From assembly GCF_000022485.1 (NCBI RefSeq), contig NC_012623.1, positions 186,001-250,000 of the forward strand: DNA of 64,000 bases, read 5' to 3'. A model generated the notes under the pieces. It was given only the letters and a program-made list of their open reading frames with translations. It ran no database searches and was not told where the DNA came from. Source of the stretch: Sulfolobus islandicus Y.N.15.51 (GTDB lineage: Archaea > Thermoproteota > Thermoprotei_A > Sulfolobales > Sulfolobaceae). Positions within the stretch are counted from its first letter, which is position 1; every line of letters starts with the position of its first letter. Positions 34,180 through 43,369 of the stretch are shown here, piece after piece. The position numbers and the translations under genes were made by a program.

Positions 34180-35790
34180 ATGAGATCTAAATTATCAGAT
34201 TGGTTTAAGGAGAGACTAGGATTAGATGACTTACCCTTCTTCAAAACACCAGATTATATGTACAAGGTAGACTATTGGCTAGGTGCATTAGTTGCGTCTG
34301 CGTTCATTTATACCGTAATAACTGGGCTTATCCTTTTGTTATATTATAATGCCCAAGCTGGATACAATTCAACGGAGTTCGTTATAAATAGCGTACCATA
34401 CGGTTCAGTTGTGCTTTACAGTCATTTATATGGGGCATATGCCATGATAATCCTAGCCTATGTTCACATGTTTAGGAATTATTTTGCTGGAGCGTATAAG
34501 AAGCCTAGAGAATTGTTATGGATAATTGGAGTTATAATGCTAATACTTACTCTGGGCACTGCGTTTTTAGGATATAGTTTAATAGGTGATGCATTGGCAA
34601 CTAGTGCTGTGGATGTAGGAGAGGGTATAATTAGTAGTATACCGGGCCTTTCCATCTTCATTCCGTTACTATTTGGGAATTACGATGCTGGAGATTACGG
34701 TAGGGTATTAGCATGGCACATAATATTTACCGCGTTAATAGGCTTGTTATTCGTCTTCCACTTCTTCATGGCCGAACATTATGGCATGATGCCCTCCAGG
34801 AAAGTTAAGGATAAAGTACCAGCAGTATATACAAAAGAAGAGTGGCAGAAATTCAATCCGTGGTGGCCTAGGAATTTCGTTTACATGATGTCCTTAATAT
34901 TCTTGAGCTGGGGATTCATTCTCATAATACCAAATGCCTTAGCATACATTAATGGATTACCGCAACAATTGAATCCATTCTTAAATCCGAAACCAGCTCC
35001 CCCACCAAACAGTCCAGCTGCAGCGCATATAACAACTTATCCACCATGGTTCTTCCTGTTCTTATATAAGATAGCGGACTTTACAAGTGATGTAGTAATA
35101 TTCTTATTTATTGGTGTAATTATTCCACTAATATATCTTATCATAGTGCCATTCTTGGATAGGATAGAATACTTACACCCGTTAAAGAGGAAAGTGTTTG
35201 TAGGGATAGGTATTCTAATGTTAACTTACTTAATACAAACAACCATATGGGGTGACCTAACACCTGGCGTAGAGATTCCAGTTAGTCAACAAGTTTTAGT
35301 ATATTTACCACCGGCAATAATAGTAGCTTTAGGGCTTGCTGCGATCAAACCAAAAACGGATAACAAAGGGAATATAAAAGGGACAATAAGTCCCATAACA
35401 GCTCTGGCATTTGTTTTAGTTTCATCTCTGTTTGTTATAGCTGGAATCGAGCTACTAGCTAATCCTACAATTTTAACGGTTGGAGTATTTATCTCTCTTG
35501 CAGGAATATTTATACTAACTACTAAAAAGATCGCACCTATAGCATTAAAGGCGGAACAAAGAAGCGAGAATATGACAATAAGTGAAGAAAGAGTACCAGA
35601 GTGGAAAAAGAAACTGGCTGAAGGCTTAGTAGCAGTGCTATTCATTTATGCAATAATATTAGCAGCACAAATATGGACAATACCAGCTACTGGATACTTC
35701 TCTAATTTATTCGGTATAGATTTAGGACTAATCTTTCTAATGCTAGGTGAAGGCATTTCCCTATATCATTATGTGGTATATAGGAAATAA
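34180..35790 (+). CDS. soxN: cytochrome b of the bc1-like complex
   Basis: This 536-residue di-haem cytochrome b with many membrane helices is the quinol-oxidising core of the SoxL-SoxN complex. Haem-ligand helices are 'LYSHLYGAYAMIILAYVHMF' and 'LAWHIIFTALIGLLFVFHFF'. The quinol-site PEWY-type motif appears as 'TYPPWFFLFLYKIADF', with a P-P-W-F variant. The C-terminal third has extra helices. It follows soxL by 45 bp and precedes odsN by 12 bp. The gene is intact. Confidence 0.9.
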   Translation: MRSKLSDWFKERLGLDDLPFFKTPDYMYKVDYWLGALVASAFIYTVITGLILLLYYNAQAGYNSTEFVINSVPYGSVVLYSHLYGAYAMIILAYVHMFRNYFAGAYKKPRELLWIIGVIMLILTLGTAFLGYSLIGDALATSAVDVGEGIISSIPGLSIFIPLLFGNYDAGDYGRVLAWHIIFTALIGLLFVFHFFMAEHYGMMPSRKVKDKVPAVYTKEEWQKFNPWWPRNFVYMMSLIFLSWGFILIIPNALAYINGLPQQLNPFLNPKPAPPPNSPAAAHITTYPPWFFLFLYKIADFTSDVVIFLFIGVIIPLIYLIIVPFLDRIEYLHPLKRKVFVGIGILMLTYLIQTTIWGDLTPGVEIPVSQQVLVYLPPAIIVALGLAAIKPKTDNKGNIKGTISPITALAFVLVSSLFVIAGIELLANPTILTVGVFISLAGIFILTTKKIAPIALKAEQRSENMTISEERVPEWKKKLAEGLVAVLFIYAIILAAQIWTIPATGYFSNLFGIDLGLIFLMLGEGISLYHYVVYRK

Positions 35791-35802
35791 GGTGTGTCCT
35801 TT

Positions 35803-36096
35803 ATGATTAATGTTGGTTTTTATTATAAGGTTAAGATAGGTTTCGAGAAGGATTTTGAGGATAAGTTTAGGGAGGTTTTGAGTTATTTGAGGGCTAATGC
35901 TGATGGTTTTATTGATGCAAAACTTTACAAGAGTGTTGATGAACCATCGGAGTATTTGATTTATAGTGTTTGGAGAGATTTGGATTCGTTTAAGAAATTC
36001 ATTTCCAGTGATGCGTATAGGAGTACTGTAAATTACGGTAAGAGTATTATTGAGAGTAGGCCAACACATAGAATACTACAAGAAATAAACGAATGA
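35803..36096 (+). CDS. odsN: OdsN-like small protein with antibiotic-biosynthesis-monooxygenase fold
   Basis: This protein of about 97 residues has the ferredoxin-like ABM/dimeric alpha-beta-barrel pattern ('GFYYKVKIGFEKDFEDKFRE', then 'YLIYSVWRDLDSFKKFISSD'). In Sulfolobus the gene after soxN is odsN, whose role is unresolved. I prefer ATG 35803 to a GTG at 35794, because AAGGTGTG sits in front. It is likely translated from the soxN message. Confidence 0.75.
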   Translation: MINVGFYYKVKIGFEKDFEDKFREVLSYLRANADGFIDAKLYKSVDEPSEYLIYSVWRDLDSFKKFISSDAYRSTVNYGKSIIESRPTHRILQEINE

Positions 36097-36213
36097 AAGG
36101 TAAGATTTTTGATTCTCACTTTCTATGTCAAAAGAAGCTTTATTTAATATAAGTGTTTAAGCATAGAGAATTCAAATATAAAGTTTATTAATATAAATAA
36201 CACATATTAACAT

Positions 36214-36492
36214 ATGGCAGAAATAGACAAAATATTAAAAAATCTTAGTATGGGAGAGTTAAAGTTTTGGGTTGACGGCGTATATTGTAATAATTGTGTT
36301 AATAGAATTCATAGAGCGTTAAAGACCATAAGCGGTGTAGAGGATGTCGAAGTTAAACCAAATTTCAAGGAACTTAGGGCTCTTGTAATACTAAAATATA
36401 GGGGGGAAGTGAGTAAAAAAGACATTGAGGAAGTCCTCTCAGAAGCTTCAGATGAGACTCCTTATCATGAGTATAAGCCAATTTGGGAGTAG
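36214..36492 (+). CDS. heavy-metal-associated (HMA-like) domain protein
   Basis: This 92-residue single-domain protein resembles copper chaperones. 'FWVDGVYCNNCVNRIHRALK' has the C-x2-C metal site after the first strand, then 'ISGVEDVEVKPNFKELRALV'. The Met of the usual MxCxxC is replaced by Val-Tyr, so the metal may differ. TTTATTAATATAA lies about 30 bp before the start, so the message is probably leaderless and independent of odsN. Confidence 0.75.
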   Translation: MAEIDKILKNLSMGELKFWVDGVYCNNCVNRIHRALKTISGVEDVEVKPNFKELRALVILKYRGEVSKKDIEEVLSEASDETPYHEYKPIWE

Positions 36493-36836
36493 AAACCTAT
36501 CATCGCTTCCATAATTTTTTGTTTACTCTCCTCAATTCCCTTTTCTTCTAGACATTTATAGTAGTTTTCTTGGATTATTTCGAAAATTTGTCTGAACTGA
36601 CGTTAAGCTTACTTTTAAATCAACGCTTGATTTTGAATTTAAGAAAATTTGATGAGTTTAGCATCTAAGAAAATTGAACTCATCTACAAAGCATTTTTCT
36701 TAATATCTCTTAATGTTGCTAATGAAGCTACTTCCCAGCTCGATTGAGGTATTAATAGGAATGGGACTAAGGGAGGGCATTTACTATCGTCCTACTCTGT
36801 ATCATGTGCTTCGGAGGAATTCTATGATGGATCCCT
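36493..36836. other. intergenic stretch with decayed sequence and an ISC1058-type end
   Basis: On the minus strand 36493-36600 gives a peptide fragment ('QFRQIFEIIQENYYKCLEEK') without a start. GAACTCATCTACAAAGCA ending near 36691 matches the terminal repeat of the ISC1058-type elements and MITE, with no matching second end. A 66-residue frame at 36713-36913 runs into the IS605 remnant and is not a credible gene. Confidence 0.35.
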
Positions 36837-36950
36837 TCAAGTGGGGGCTTTCTGACTACTCACAAAATGAGAGATGTACTCTCGAATCAATGGTGGGATT
36901 AATGAACTACTGACTGAGGAATCTCGCCTCTGTGAGGGCAGAGAAGGAAC
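36837..36950 (+). mobile_element. IS605-type 3' remnant
   Basis: The peptide and nucleotide sequence here ('[20 protein letters not shown]'; then a hairpin GCCTCTGTGAGGGC and GAGAAGGAAC) correspond to the tnpB stop region and right end at 32270-32396. Only the end is present. It cuts the DUF929 gene on its right. Confidence 0.55.
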
Positions 36951-37721
36951 TAGATAAAGTGGACTACTATTACTGCTATCTTGCATAAAGTGAGAGCATA
37001 CATTATAAGGCTTATATCCATCCACTTTACAAATCATTTCGGTTATTAAATTAGCCTCAGAGTAAATTTCTTTATAAACTAAGCTGTTGGGGTTTTGAAG
37101 TTGCTCTAGAACATATGTCCAGTTGTGTCCAGATATTAATCCTGGATCTATGCTTGTTCCTACTTTATAGTAGTATTCTGTTATTATGAAAGGAATAGAT
37201 AGATTTCCATACTCCTCCCACATATTATATATTTGAGTCGGTACTTTATCTAAGGGTTGATAATTTCTGTCTTGGTATTCTATGCCATAAAATGATATGT
37301 AGGTACTACTATATGTAGAATTTGCAAAAGTAAAGGTAGGAGTATTGGGATATACATCGGTGGAGCTTGAAAGCATATACTCTAAATTAGAGAAATTCCC
37401 AAATCTGAGAAGAGCTATAATTAGAGCCCATCTCTCAGCTGCACAATATGGGCACCATTCTGCACCAACATATATTATAGCTGGTTTACCATTTGATGAG
37501 AAGTTAAGTGGTAATACTTTAAAGTAATTGGTAGGTAAGGCACTTATATTATAACCTTGATTACTTATTTCCAGTAACTGATTATATACATCATTCGATA
37601 TTGATTGACCTATTAAAGGTGAGCTAGTACTCCTTAGCTGTAATAATACACTACCCGCTATCACTATAATAGCTACTATTACTATCGTGAAGTAGATGTA
37701 TCTTAAGGTTTGTCTTCTCAT
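36951..37721 (-). pseudogene. DUF929 thioredoxin-like membrane protein, C-terminally truncated
   Basis: This is a membrane-anchored, outward-facing protein with a thioredoxin-like fold. It has an N-terminal helix ('[20 protein letters not shown]') and then '[20 protein letters not shown]' with the C-x2-C redox site, the DUF929 signature. Native sequence runs to about '[12 protein letters not shown]'. The reading frame then continues to 36837 through IS605 DNA, adding a false tail of about 35 residues. The protein may still be made because the redox domain is complete. Confidence 0.7.
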
Positions 37722-37821
37722 AGAATATTAAAATTAAAAATTGAATATAAGGTTTGCGTTAGAAACTTTCAAACACATAGTTAAATTTCTGTAATTTAGT
37801 ATACTATTAGTGATTCAAGAA

Positions 37822-38904
37822 ATGAAAAAAGAACCAAGAGCAGTATCTAATGCGGTTTTTGCAGGAGTAGTAATAGTATTGGTAATAATAGCAGCGATAG
37901 GCTTCGTACTATATGCTACAAAACCATCAACTATTTCAACCACATCGCCCCCAACAACCTCCACAACCACCTTAACAGTTACTCAAACGTCTACACAAAC
38001 TACTACAGCGACAGCAACAATGACAGCCACAGTTACTCAGACTGCTACACAAACTACTACAACAACACAGGTTGTAACTAGGCCAGTTACAGTAAATGCA
38101 AGTGGATCGTTTCTCGATGGAAAGGTAATAACATTCTTATATACCAGCCAATTTATGTGCACACCTAATGCTACTGTATTCTTCCCTAATGCTGTAAATC
38201 AAAGTAAGGTAGCGATGGGTTGTGAAGTAGGTGCAGGAAATATATCAGCTTTTCCTAAGGGAGCAGAACCAGTATTTGTCCTAGTACCAGCGTTTGCTGG
38301 ATTATCCATTTTTGGAGTTCAAAGTCTAGGTGCAACTCCTCAAGGATTTCCAACATTCCATTATAATGGACAAAACTATACAATAATAACCCAGTGCGGT
38401 GCAGCACTTACTCAAACTGCATGTCCAGATCATATGACTCTAATATACTCTCCAGCGTTTACTGTAGTTGAGCAATACTTAGGTATAAAGAATGGAGTTT
38501 TCGGACTACCAGAAGGAGTTTTACCTACACCTGCACATGATCACATAGTAACATTTGCCACTAATACGTCAATACCATGGTATATTGTTGTAGTATTAGT
38601 ATTTAATCCTAATATCTTTCCTAATCCAATCACTGGACAATGCCAACAAATAGTACCTTCTAACCAAACCAATCCAACTGGATTATGCTTGAATAGTATT
38701 AACGCATTAGAACAGGCAATGGGAACTTATGATAGTGCAGTAGCAACTGCTAATGCAAACAATCCCATATGGCAAGCCCTAGGTAAACCCGAACTAGATG
38801 TAGTGGTACCTGGAATAAGTTCACCATCTCAGCTATTAACAGCCACTAACTCCAATATGTTACTGTTCTTCAGTGATCCAGCAGTTTATCCATATCCAAT
38901 TTAA
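37822..38904 (+). CDS. membrane-anchored secreted protein with Thr-rich stalk
   Basis: This protein of about 360 residues has an N-terminal helix ('AVFAGVVIVLVIIAAIGFVL'), a long Thr/Ser/Gln stalk (about residues 35-90) and an exterior domain with six cysteines ('FMCTPNAT', 'MGCEVGAG', 'TQCGAALTQTACPDHM' and others) and 'PTPAHDHIVTF'. I do not recognise the family. The downstream gene begins 19 bp after its stop and encodes a membrane Fe-S protein, so the pair may form an electron-transfer or metal-handling system. ATG 37822 is chosen over GTG 37810 because a TATA-like element lies about 26 bp before it. Confidence 0.7.
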   Translation: MKKEPRAVSNAVFAGVVIVLVIIAAIGFVLYATKPSTISTTSPPTTSTTTLTVTQTSTQTTTATATMTATVTQTATQTTTTTQVVTRPVTVNASGSFLDGKVITFLYTSQFMCTPNATVFFPNAVNQSKVAMGCEVGAGNISAFPKGAEPVFVLVPAFAGLSIFGVQSLGATPQGFPTFHYNGQNYTIITQCGAALTQTACPDHMTLIYSPAFTVVEQYLGIKNGVFGLPEGVLPTPAHDHIVTFATNTSIPWYIVVVLVFNPNIFPNPITGQCQQIVPSNQTNPTGLCLNSINALEQAMGTYDSAVATANANNPIWQALGKPELDVVVPGISSPSQLLTATNSNMLLFFSDPAVYPYPI

Positions 38905-38923
38905 TGTTAACTGGTGAGTAAAA

Positions 38924-40342
38924 GTGAATATAAAGGTGACTATTTTTAATTATATTTTAGATAGGTCTTATATTTTTCTTCTATTCATTCTTTTTATATC
39001 TTTAATTTTTCCTATAGTTTCAGCATTCATTAGTCTCATATTTGTGGGTTTACTCTTTCAAGGAATTTATTTAAGAAGACAGAGTTCAGCAAATAGCCCT
39101 TATATAGTATTAGAGATACTTTCTATGCTATTATTAATTTATACTGTTCAGTTTTTTGTGTATTTATTAAAAATAACGGATATTGTTCCTTTATCCTACT
39201 CCGTAGTAATCTTTCTCTCCTTATATAGGTTAAAGAGAGGAATTAAAAAGAAGACTAATTATTTACAAAATTCAAAAATAGCTTTCGCGTTATTATTATT
39301 AGCTTTTTTATTAAGTTGGTTTATTAGTGGGTTTTTAGATTTAAGCCAAGGCAACTTTTCTGTCTTTGGTCAATTTGGCTATTTCTCCTATCCCTTTTTA
39401 GCTTTCATGAATTTCATATCAGCTTTTGCATCTGTCACTGCTAGCCCCTGGTTCATGATAGATATGGGAATATGGCTTGGAGTAATTGGCATATTTAGAA
39501 TAATAGAATATAATAAGATAGAGAATAAAATAAGATATTTGCTAATGATGTTTGCTTATGCGTTCTATAGTATTTACCTCCCAACATTCTCACCCATATC
39601 GAGTGAGGTGAAATATATTCCTTATATGTGGTTTAATGGATTAGGAACTTATGGACCAGTTAAATCATCTTACCTGCTAGATGGTATTATAGGAACTTTT
39701 ACAGTTACAGCAATCCTCTCTTTCATGTTTGGCTCAAGACAAATATGCTCTGTAACGTGCACAGCTCCTTATATGTTGCAAGGGACATTCCTTAATTCTA
39801 TGAAGAAGTATAACAGATCATCAAAAGTTGGCAGGAACACATTAACATCGAGAATAAGCTCTTGGTATAAATGGATAATAACTATAACATGGATCTCATT
39901 GCTAATCTTAGCAATTTTATCATATCTAAAATTTTCAATTTTAGGAAATGATCCAACAATGCTTTATACTAGCTTATATTTTAACGTAATCTGGTACTTC
40001 CAATTCATGTTAATGCCATTTTTAGGAAATTACGCTTGTGTAAATAATGGGATATGCGCATGGGGCTCTTTCAATCAATTTTTCGGTTATTTAGGGCTTT
40101 TCAAGCTTAAAGTTAGAGATCCGAAAAAATGCTTAACTTGTAAAACAGTAGATTGTGCATATGCCTGCCCAGTAGGATTAACAGATATGAGAGCCTCGTT
40201 CATAAAGAAAGGAGAATTTAAGTCATTTAAATGTATAGGTGTTGGAGATTGCGTAGAAGTATGCCCTTATAATAACATAACATTTTATGATGCTAGATCT
40301 TGGATAAAAGAAAAGTTACATTCAATAAACTTTAACTTATGA
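38924..40342 (+). CDS. membrane protein with C-terminal 4Fe-4S motifs (NapH/NosR-like)
   Basis: This 472-residue protein has about ten hydrophobic helices, then a cytoplasmic tail with 'CLTCKTVDCAYACPVGLTD' and 'CIGVGDCVEVCPYNN' (4Fe-4S sites). Between the helices is 'SRQICSVTCTAPYMLQG', the C-x3-C type motif of NapH/NosR membrane electron carriers. It probably moves electrons between the quinone pool or ferredoxin and an exterior acceptor such as the upstream secreted protein. The start is GTG at 38924, preceded by GGTGAG. Confidence 0.75.
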   Translation: MNIKVTIFNYILDRSYIFLLFILFISLIFPIVSAFISLIFVGLLFQGIYLRRQSSANSPYIVLEILSMLLLIYTVQFFVYLLKITDIVPLSYSVVIFLSLYRLKRGIKKKTNYLQNSKIAFALLLLAFLLSWFISGFLDLSQGNFSVFGQFGYFSYPFLAFMNFISAFASVTASPWFMIDMGIWLGVIGIFRIIEYNKIENKIRYLLMMFAYAFYSIYLPTFSPISSEVKYIPYMWFNGLGTYGPVKSSYLLDGIIGTFTVTAILSFMFGSRQICSVTCTAPYMLQGTFLNSMKKYNRSSKVGRNTLTSRISSWYKWIITITWISLLILAILSYLKFSILGNDPTMLYTSLYFNVIWYFQFMLMPFLGNYACVNNGICAWGSFNQFFGYLGLFKLKVRDPKKCLTCKTVDCAYACPVGLTDMRASFIKKGEFKSFKCIGVGDCVEVCPYNNITFYDARSWIKEKLHSINFNL

Positions 40343-40537
40343 ACTACTTGTCCTAATGGAAAGAGTTTCTGCTTTACAGCAAAAAACATTTATGGGAAAA
40401 ATTTGTAACTTCTTGTCTCCAGTTGTTCGTAAAAGCAAGTAAAGGTGTACACTATCGGATGCCATGAGGAGAATTACCATTTAAAAAACAAATGAATTTA
40501 CCTTATTATTAATAATATATCCTATTTTATAGTTAGC

Positions 40538-41065
40538 TTATATACTAAGTGAACTTATATTCTTAGACAAATACTTATCTACGAATACTTGTGGTGTTAT
40601 CATTTTCTGCAATTCTTTTATCACTGCACTAGGCAATAGTCTACCAAGAAATCCTATATTAACCATCATTGAAGATAAAATAACCAATTGAGAGTTTTCT
40701 TCATTTATTTTCTTTATTTTGAATCCAAAATTATATATTAGTTTATCTGCAGTAAATTTATATTCAATGAGATCGATATTTAATTTTGGACCCTCTAACT
40801 TTCCCACAATGCTTCGCTTTAAAACTAATCCCATTTTATCTTTACTTAACGGTAAATACAATATAGCCTTATCTCCCATTGGCACAATAACATTTGATAT
40901 TCCGAATAGCAAATTCGGACTTCTCAGAATATTATACAATATGTCATTTCTTATTCTCAAGTTGAGGCTATCGGAGTGATTTATCCTGTGCCAATTCCTG
41001 CTTCTTATATGTTTTTTAAAATCTATTTCTGTCTCAAATGTCGATTCACAGCATGCGTATACCAT
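40538..41065 (-). CDS. SRPBCC (CoxG-like) domain protein with N-terminal zinc-finger-like motif
   Basis: This 175-residue protein opens with 'YACCESTFETEIDFKKHIRS', then 'NWHRINH', a C2H2-like arrangement. It continues as a START/SRPBCC-type domain of the CoxG kind ('GPKLNIDLIEYKFTADKLIY', then 'GFLGRLLPSAVIKELQKMIT'). These domains bind hydrophobic ligands or help cofactor assembly. It stands alone between convergent genes. The zinc-finger plus SRPBCC fusion is unusual; the metal site is inferred. Confidence 0.5.
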   Translation of the reverse strand: MVYACCESTFETEIDFKKHIRSRNWHRINHSDSLNLRIRNDILYNILRSPNLLFGISNVIVPMGDKAILYLPLSKDKMGLVLKRSIVGKLEGPKLNIDLIEYKFTADKLIYNFGFKIKKINEENSQLVILSSMMVNIGFLGRLLPSAVIKELQKMITPQVFVDKYLSKNISSLSI

Positions 41066-41143
41066 ATGATTTTCTATAAAAAACTTACCTTTATTTTTGT
41101 GTTAGAACCTATTTAATGTTTTGTTAAGGATAAAATTATAGAT

Positions 41144-41914
41144 TTACTGAAACATATAATCATATATAATCATTACGTCAGCTGTGCTATCTATTTGCCT
41201 AGCTAAATCTATATATTTTCTGGCTCTCTCCATATTATCTGCATAACATACTGTTATTCCAGCATAGCCATCAGTAAATTGCCATAATTTACATTCCTGT
41301 AATACTACCGTTATTTCATCTATGTTTTTAGAGAATATAGAGAATATTATGATATCGGTTTTACCTAAATCAATTTGTGGGGCTACAAGTATTAAACCTC
41401 TATGCCTTAAATATCTTATGTGTTTTTCGATAATTCTGGAACTAATGTTCATTTTCTTAGAAATTTCAGAAGAAGATAATCTAGGATCTACCTTTAGTAT
41501 TTCAACTATTTTCTGATCCAAATTAGATGCCCTAAATAGAGATTGCAGAGGGAAATAAGACAAAATTGGTTCTCCTAACTCTTTGGTCATGTAACCTATC
41601 TTGTCCTTCAATTCGGTGTTATCTGAAGCATATATTCCGTAAACGTTTAGCCACTCAAGACATTTCAGTTTGAACGATATCCAATCCGCGTCTATATCGG
41701 TATAATTCTTAAAAGCAATAAAAATCTGATATTTTCCAAAGAAGTTAGGATTGACGTAAAGTTTAAAGCCCTTTAAAATTCCACTATCCATAAGTTTCTT
41801 AAATCTATAATTTAGGCTAGCGGGCGTTAGATTTAATAGTGAAGCTATTCTCCTTTGTGATATTCTCCCGTCTTTTAAAAGGTAAAATAGTATTCTCTTA
41901 TCAATTATATCCAT
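41144..41914 (-). CDS. Lrp/AsnC-like regulator with two helix-turn-helix domains
   Basis: This 256-residue DNA-binding protein has an N-terminal HTH 'DGRISQRRIASLLNLTPASL' and a second HTH in the middle 'DPRLSSSEISKKMNISSRII'. The end resembles an RAM/AsnC ligand domain ('DEITVVLQECKLWQFTDGYA'). It is followed on the opposite side by DUF1059 genes, the nearest of which (41922-42131) is on the same strand 7 bp upstream and likely co-transcribed. Confidence 0.75.
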   Translation of the reverse strand: MDIIDKRILFYLLKDGRISQRRIASLLNLTPASLNYRFKKLMDSGILKGFKLYVNPNFFGKYQIFIAFKNYTDIDADWISFKLKCLEWLNVYGIYASDNTELKDKIGYMTKELGEPILSYFPLQSLFRASNLDQKIVEILKVDPRLSSSEISKKMNISSRIIEKHIRYLRHRGLILVAPQIDLGKTDIIIFSIFSKNIDEITVVLQECKLWQFTDGYAGITVCYADNMERARKYIDLARQIDSTADVMIIYDYMFQ

Positions 41915-41921
41915 GCCTTTT

Positions 41922-42131
41922 TCACACTTTCTTTATACTTTGTTTTATCTTGTTTTTCATATCATCTGAGATTTCTTTCATGTGATGCACATTTTTAGCA
42001 TGAATCTTTAAAATTTCTAGTATTTCCTCTTCTGAACTCGCTCCTTTTACTTCAAATCCACAATCCATACCAACACTTCCACAACTAAACGCAAACTTCT
42101 TCTTCTTCCCTATACCAAATACCATTTTCAA
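41922..42131 (-). CDS. single-domain DUF1059 protein
   Basis: This 69-residue protein has the DUF1059 pattern: 'FSCGSVGMDCGFEVKGASSE' with two cysteines and 'ILKIHAKNVHHMKEISDDM' with the His residues. It is a likely small metal-binding protein of unknown role. It lies just upstream of the Lrp-like regulator on the same strand and is divergent from a two-domain paralogue. Confidence 0.8.
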   Translation of the reverse strand: MKMVFGIGKKKKFAFSCGSVGMDCGFEVKGASSEEEILEILKIHAKNVHHMKEISDDMKNKIKQSIKKV

Positions 42132-42220
42132 CCATATATATTTATGGTATAATTAATATATAACCGTTAATTAGAAGAATTCTTACGCTTTTTTATAAAC
42201 TTAAACTGAAATTATAATAT

Positions 42221-42580
42221 ATGCCAAAATACACATTCAAATGTGAGGACGTAGGAATGGATTGTGGATTTGAAGTAAAAAATGCAGGAAGCGAGGATGA
42301 GCTATTAGAAATGCTTAAGATACATGCGAAATCGAGTCACGGAGTTACTTCCATTCCTCCAGATCTATTAAATAAAATAAAACAAAACATAAAAAAGGTC
42401 GGGAAGTACTATTTCAGCTGTGCTAGCGTAGGAATGAACTGTGGATTTGAAATTATGGGAGCTCAATCTGAACAAGAATTACTGGAAGAGTTAATGGTAC
42501 ACGCTAAGATGTCACATGGGATGTCATCTATTCCACAAGATACATTAAATAAGATAAAACAAAACATAAAGGAAATGTAA
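42221..42580 (+). CDS. tandem DUF1059 protein
   Basis: This 119-residue protein consists of two DUF1059 repeats, each with the C...G-M-x-C-G-F-E and I/V-H-A-K...H pattern ('CEDVGMDCGFEVKNAGSEDE' and 'CASVGMNCGFEIMGAQSEQE'). It is divergent from a single-domain copy 90 bp away, so the pair arose by duplication. The function is unknown; four Cys and four conserved His suggest metal binding. Confidence 0.8.
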   Translation: MPKYTFKCEDVGMDCGFEVKNAGSEDELLEMLKIHAKSSHGVTSIPPDLLNKIKQNIKKVGKYYFSCASVGMNCGFEIMGAQSEQELLEELMVHAKMSHGMSSIPQDTLNKIKQNIKEM

Positions 42581-42929
42581 AGTAGTTTTTTATTTTGATT
42601 TTTCTCTATTTTTCTTTAGCTTCTCTTTAAAAAGTTTTATAATTATAGGAACATCCATTCTTTAAGTTTATGAGGATTAAGGGGACGAAAAGCTTAACCT
42701 GCAGAAATAAATAACCCCTCATATTAAAATCCAAAAGCGCGCTCCCAACGAATATTTCTTAGTGATGCTGACGGCGCATTTAGTTCTTTATTGCGAGAAA
42801 TAGAAGGAAGAATTAAGGTAGAAATGCTAAGGGGAAAAATCCAGGTAAGTCCGGGTCGATATTATTTAATACTAGATATATTGATAGAGTTATTATTGGA
42901 GATCCTTTTCCTACTGAAGAGGAGTTAAA

Positions 42930-43282
42930 TGAATTGGGAGAATCAAAGGGATTATACTAAAATTAGAGTCCTTGTATATCTTGGAATAACTGAAGAGGAA
43001 AAGAAGATATTTAATATAAGATTTTCGGACGTGAGAGTTAAAAAATACGCCATAGCGTTAAATAAGAGTATCGAAAAATAATATAAAACAAAAATAATAA
43101 AGAGATTTAGAGGATCTGTGGCTGTAATGAATGGAAGGAAGAACGTAGTAGAAGTATTGATATTTAAGAAGGAAGTAGAGGCTGACCCTAGATTTAACGT
43201 TATAGGTGAAGTCTCACTTGAAGATATAGATATGTTAGATCATATAGGAGAGGGAATTGACGTTAAATTAATCCCAATATAA
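42930..43282 (+). pseudogene. small gene with in-frame stop, family not recognised
   Basis: Codons from ATG 42930 ('MNWENQRDYTKIRVLVYLGI') run to TAA at 43079. The same frame then continues to 43282 as 'KIIKRFRGSVAVMNGRKNVV' and 'DMLDHIGEGIDVKLIPI'. A single nonsense change thus splits a protein of about 116 residues. Upstream (42750-42929) further coding-like pieces ('DADGAFSSLLREIEGRIKVE') suggest the original gene was longer. Confidence 0.4.
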
Positions 43283-43369
43283 ATGAAATAAAAATGGATT
43301 GATTGCTAACAATTTTATTTATAATCAAATTCTCTTGATGGGAATAGTGCACCAACTATTACAAAATTT

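Noticed and set aside
34479-35645. Minus-strand frames opposite soxN
   Set aside because: They lie entirely within a confidently identified membrane-protein gene and have low-complexity antisense composition.
36713-36913. A 66-residue open frame as a gene
   Set aside because: Its second half is the translated end of an IS605 remnant and the first half has no recognisable features.
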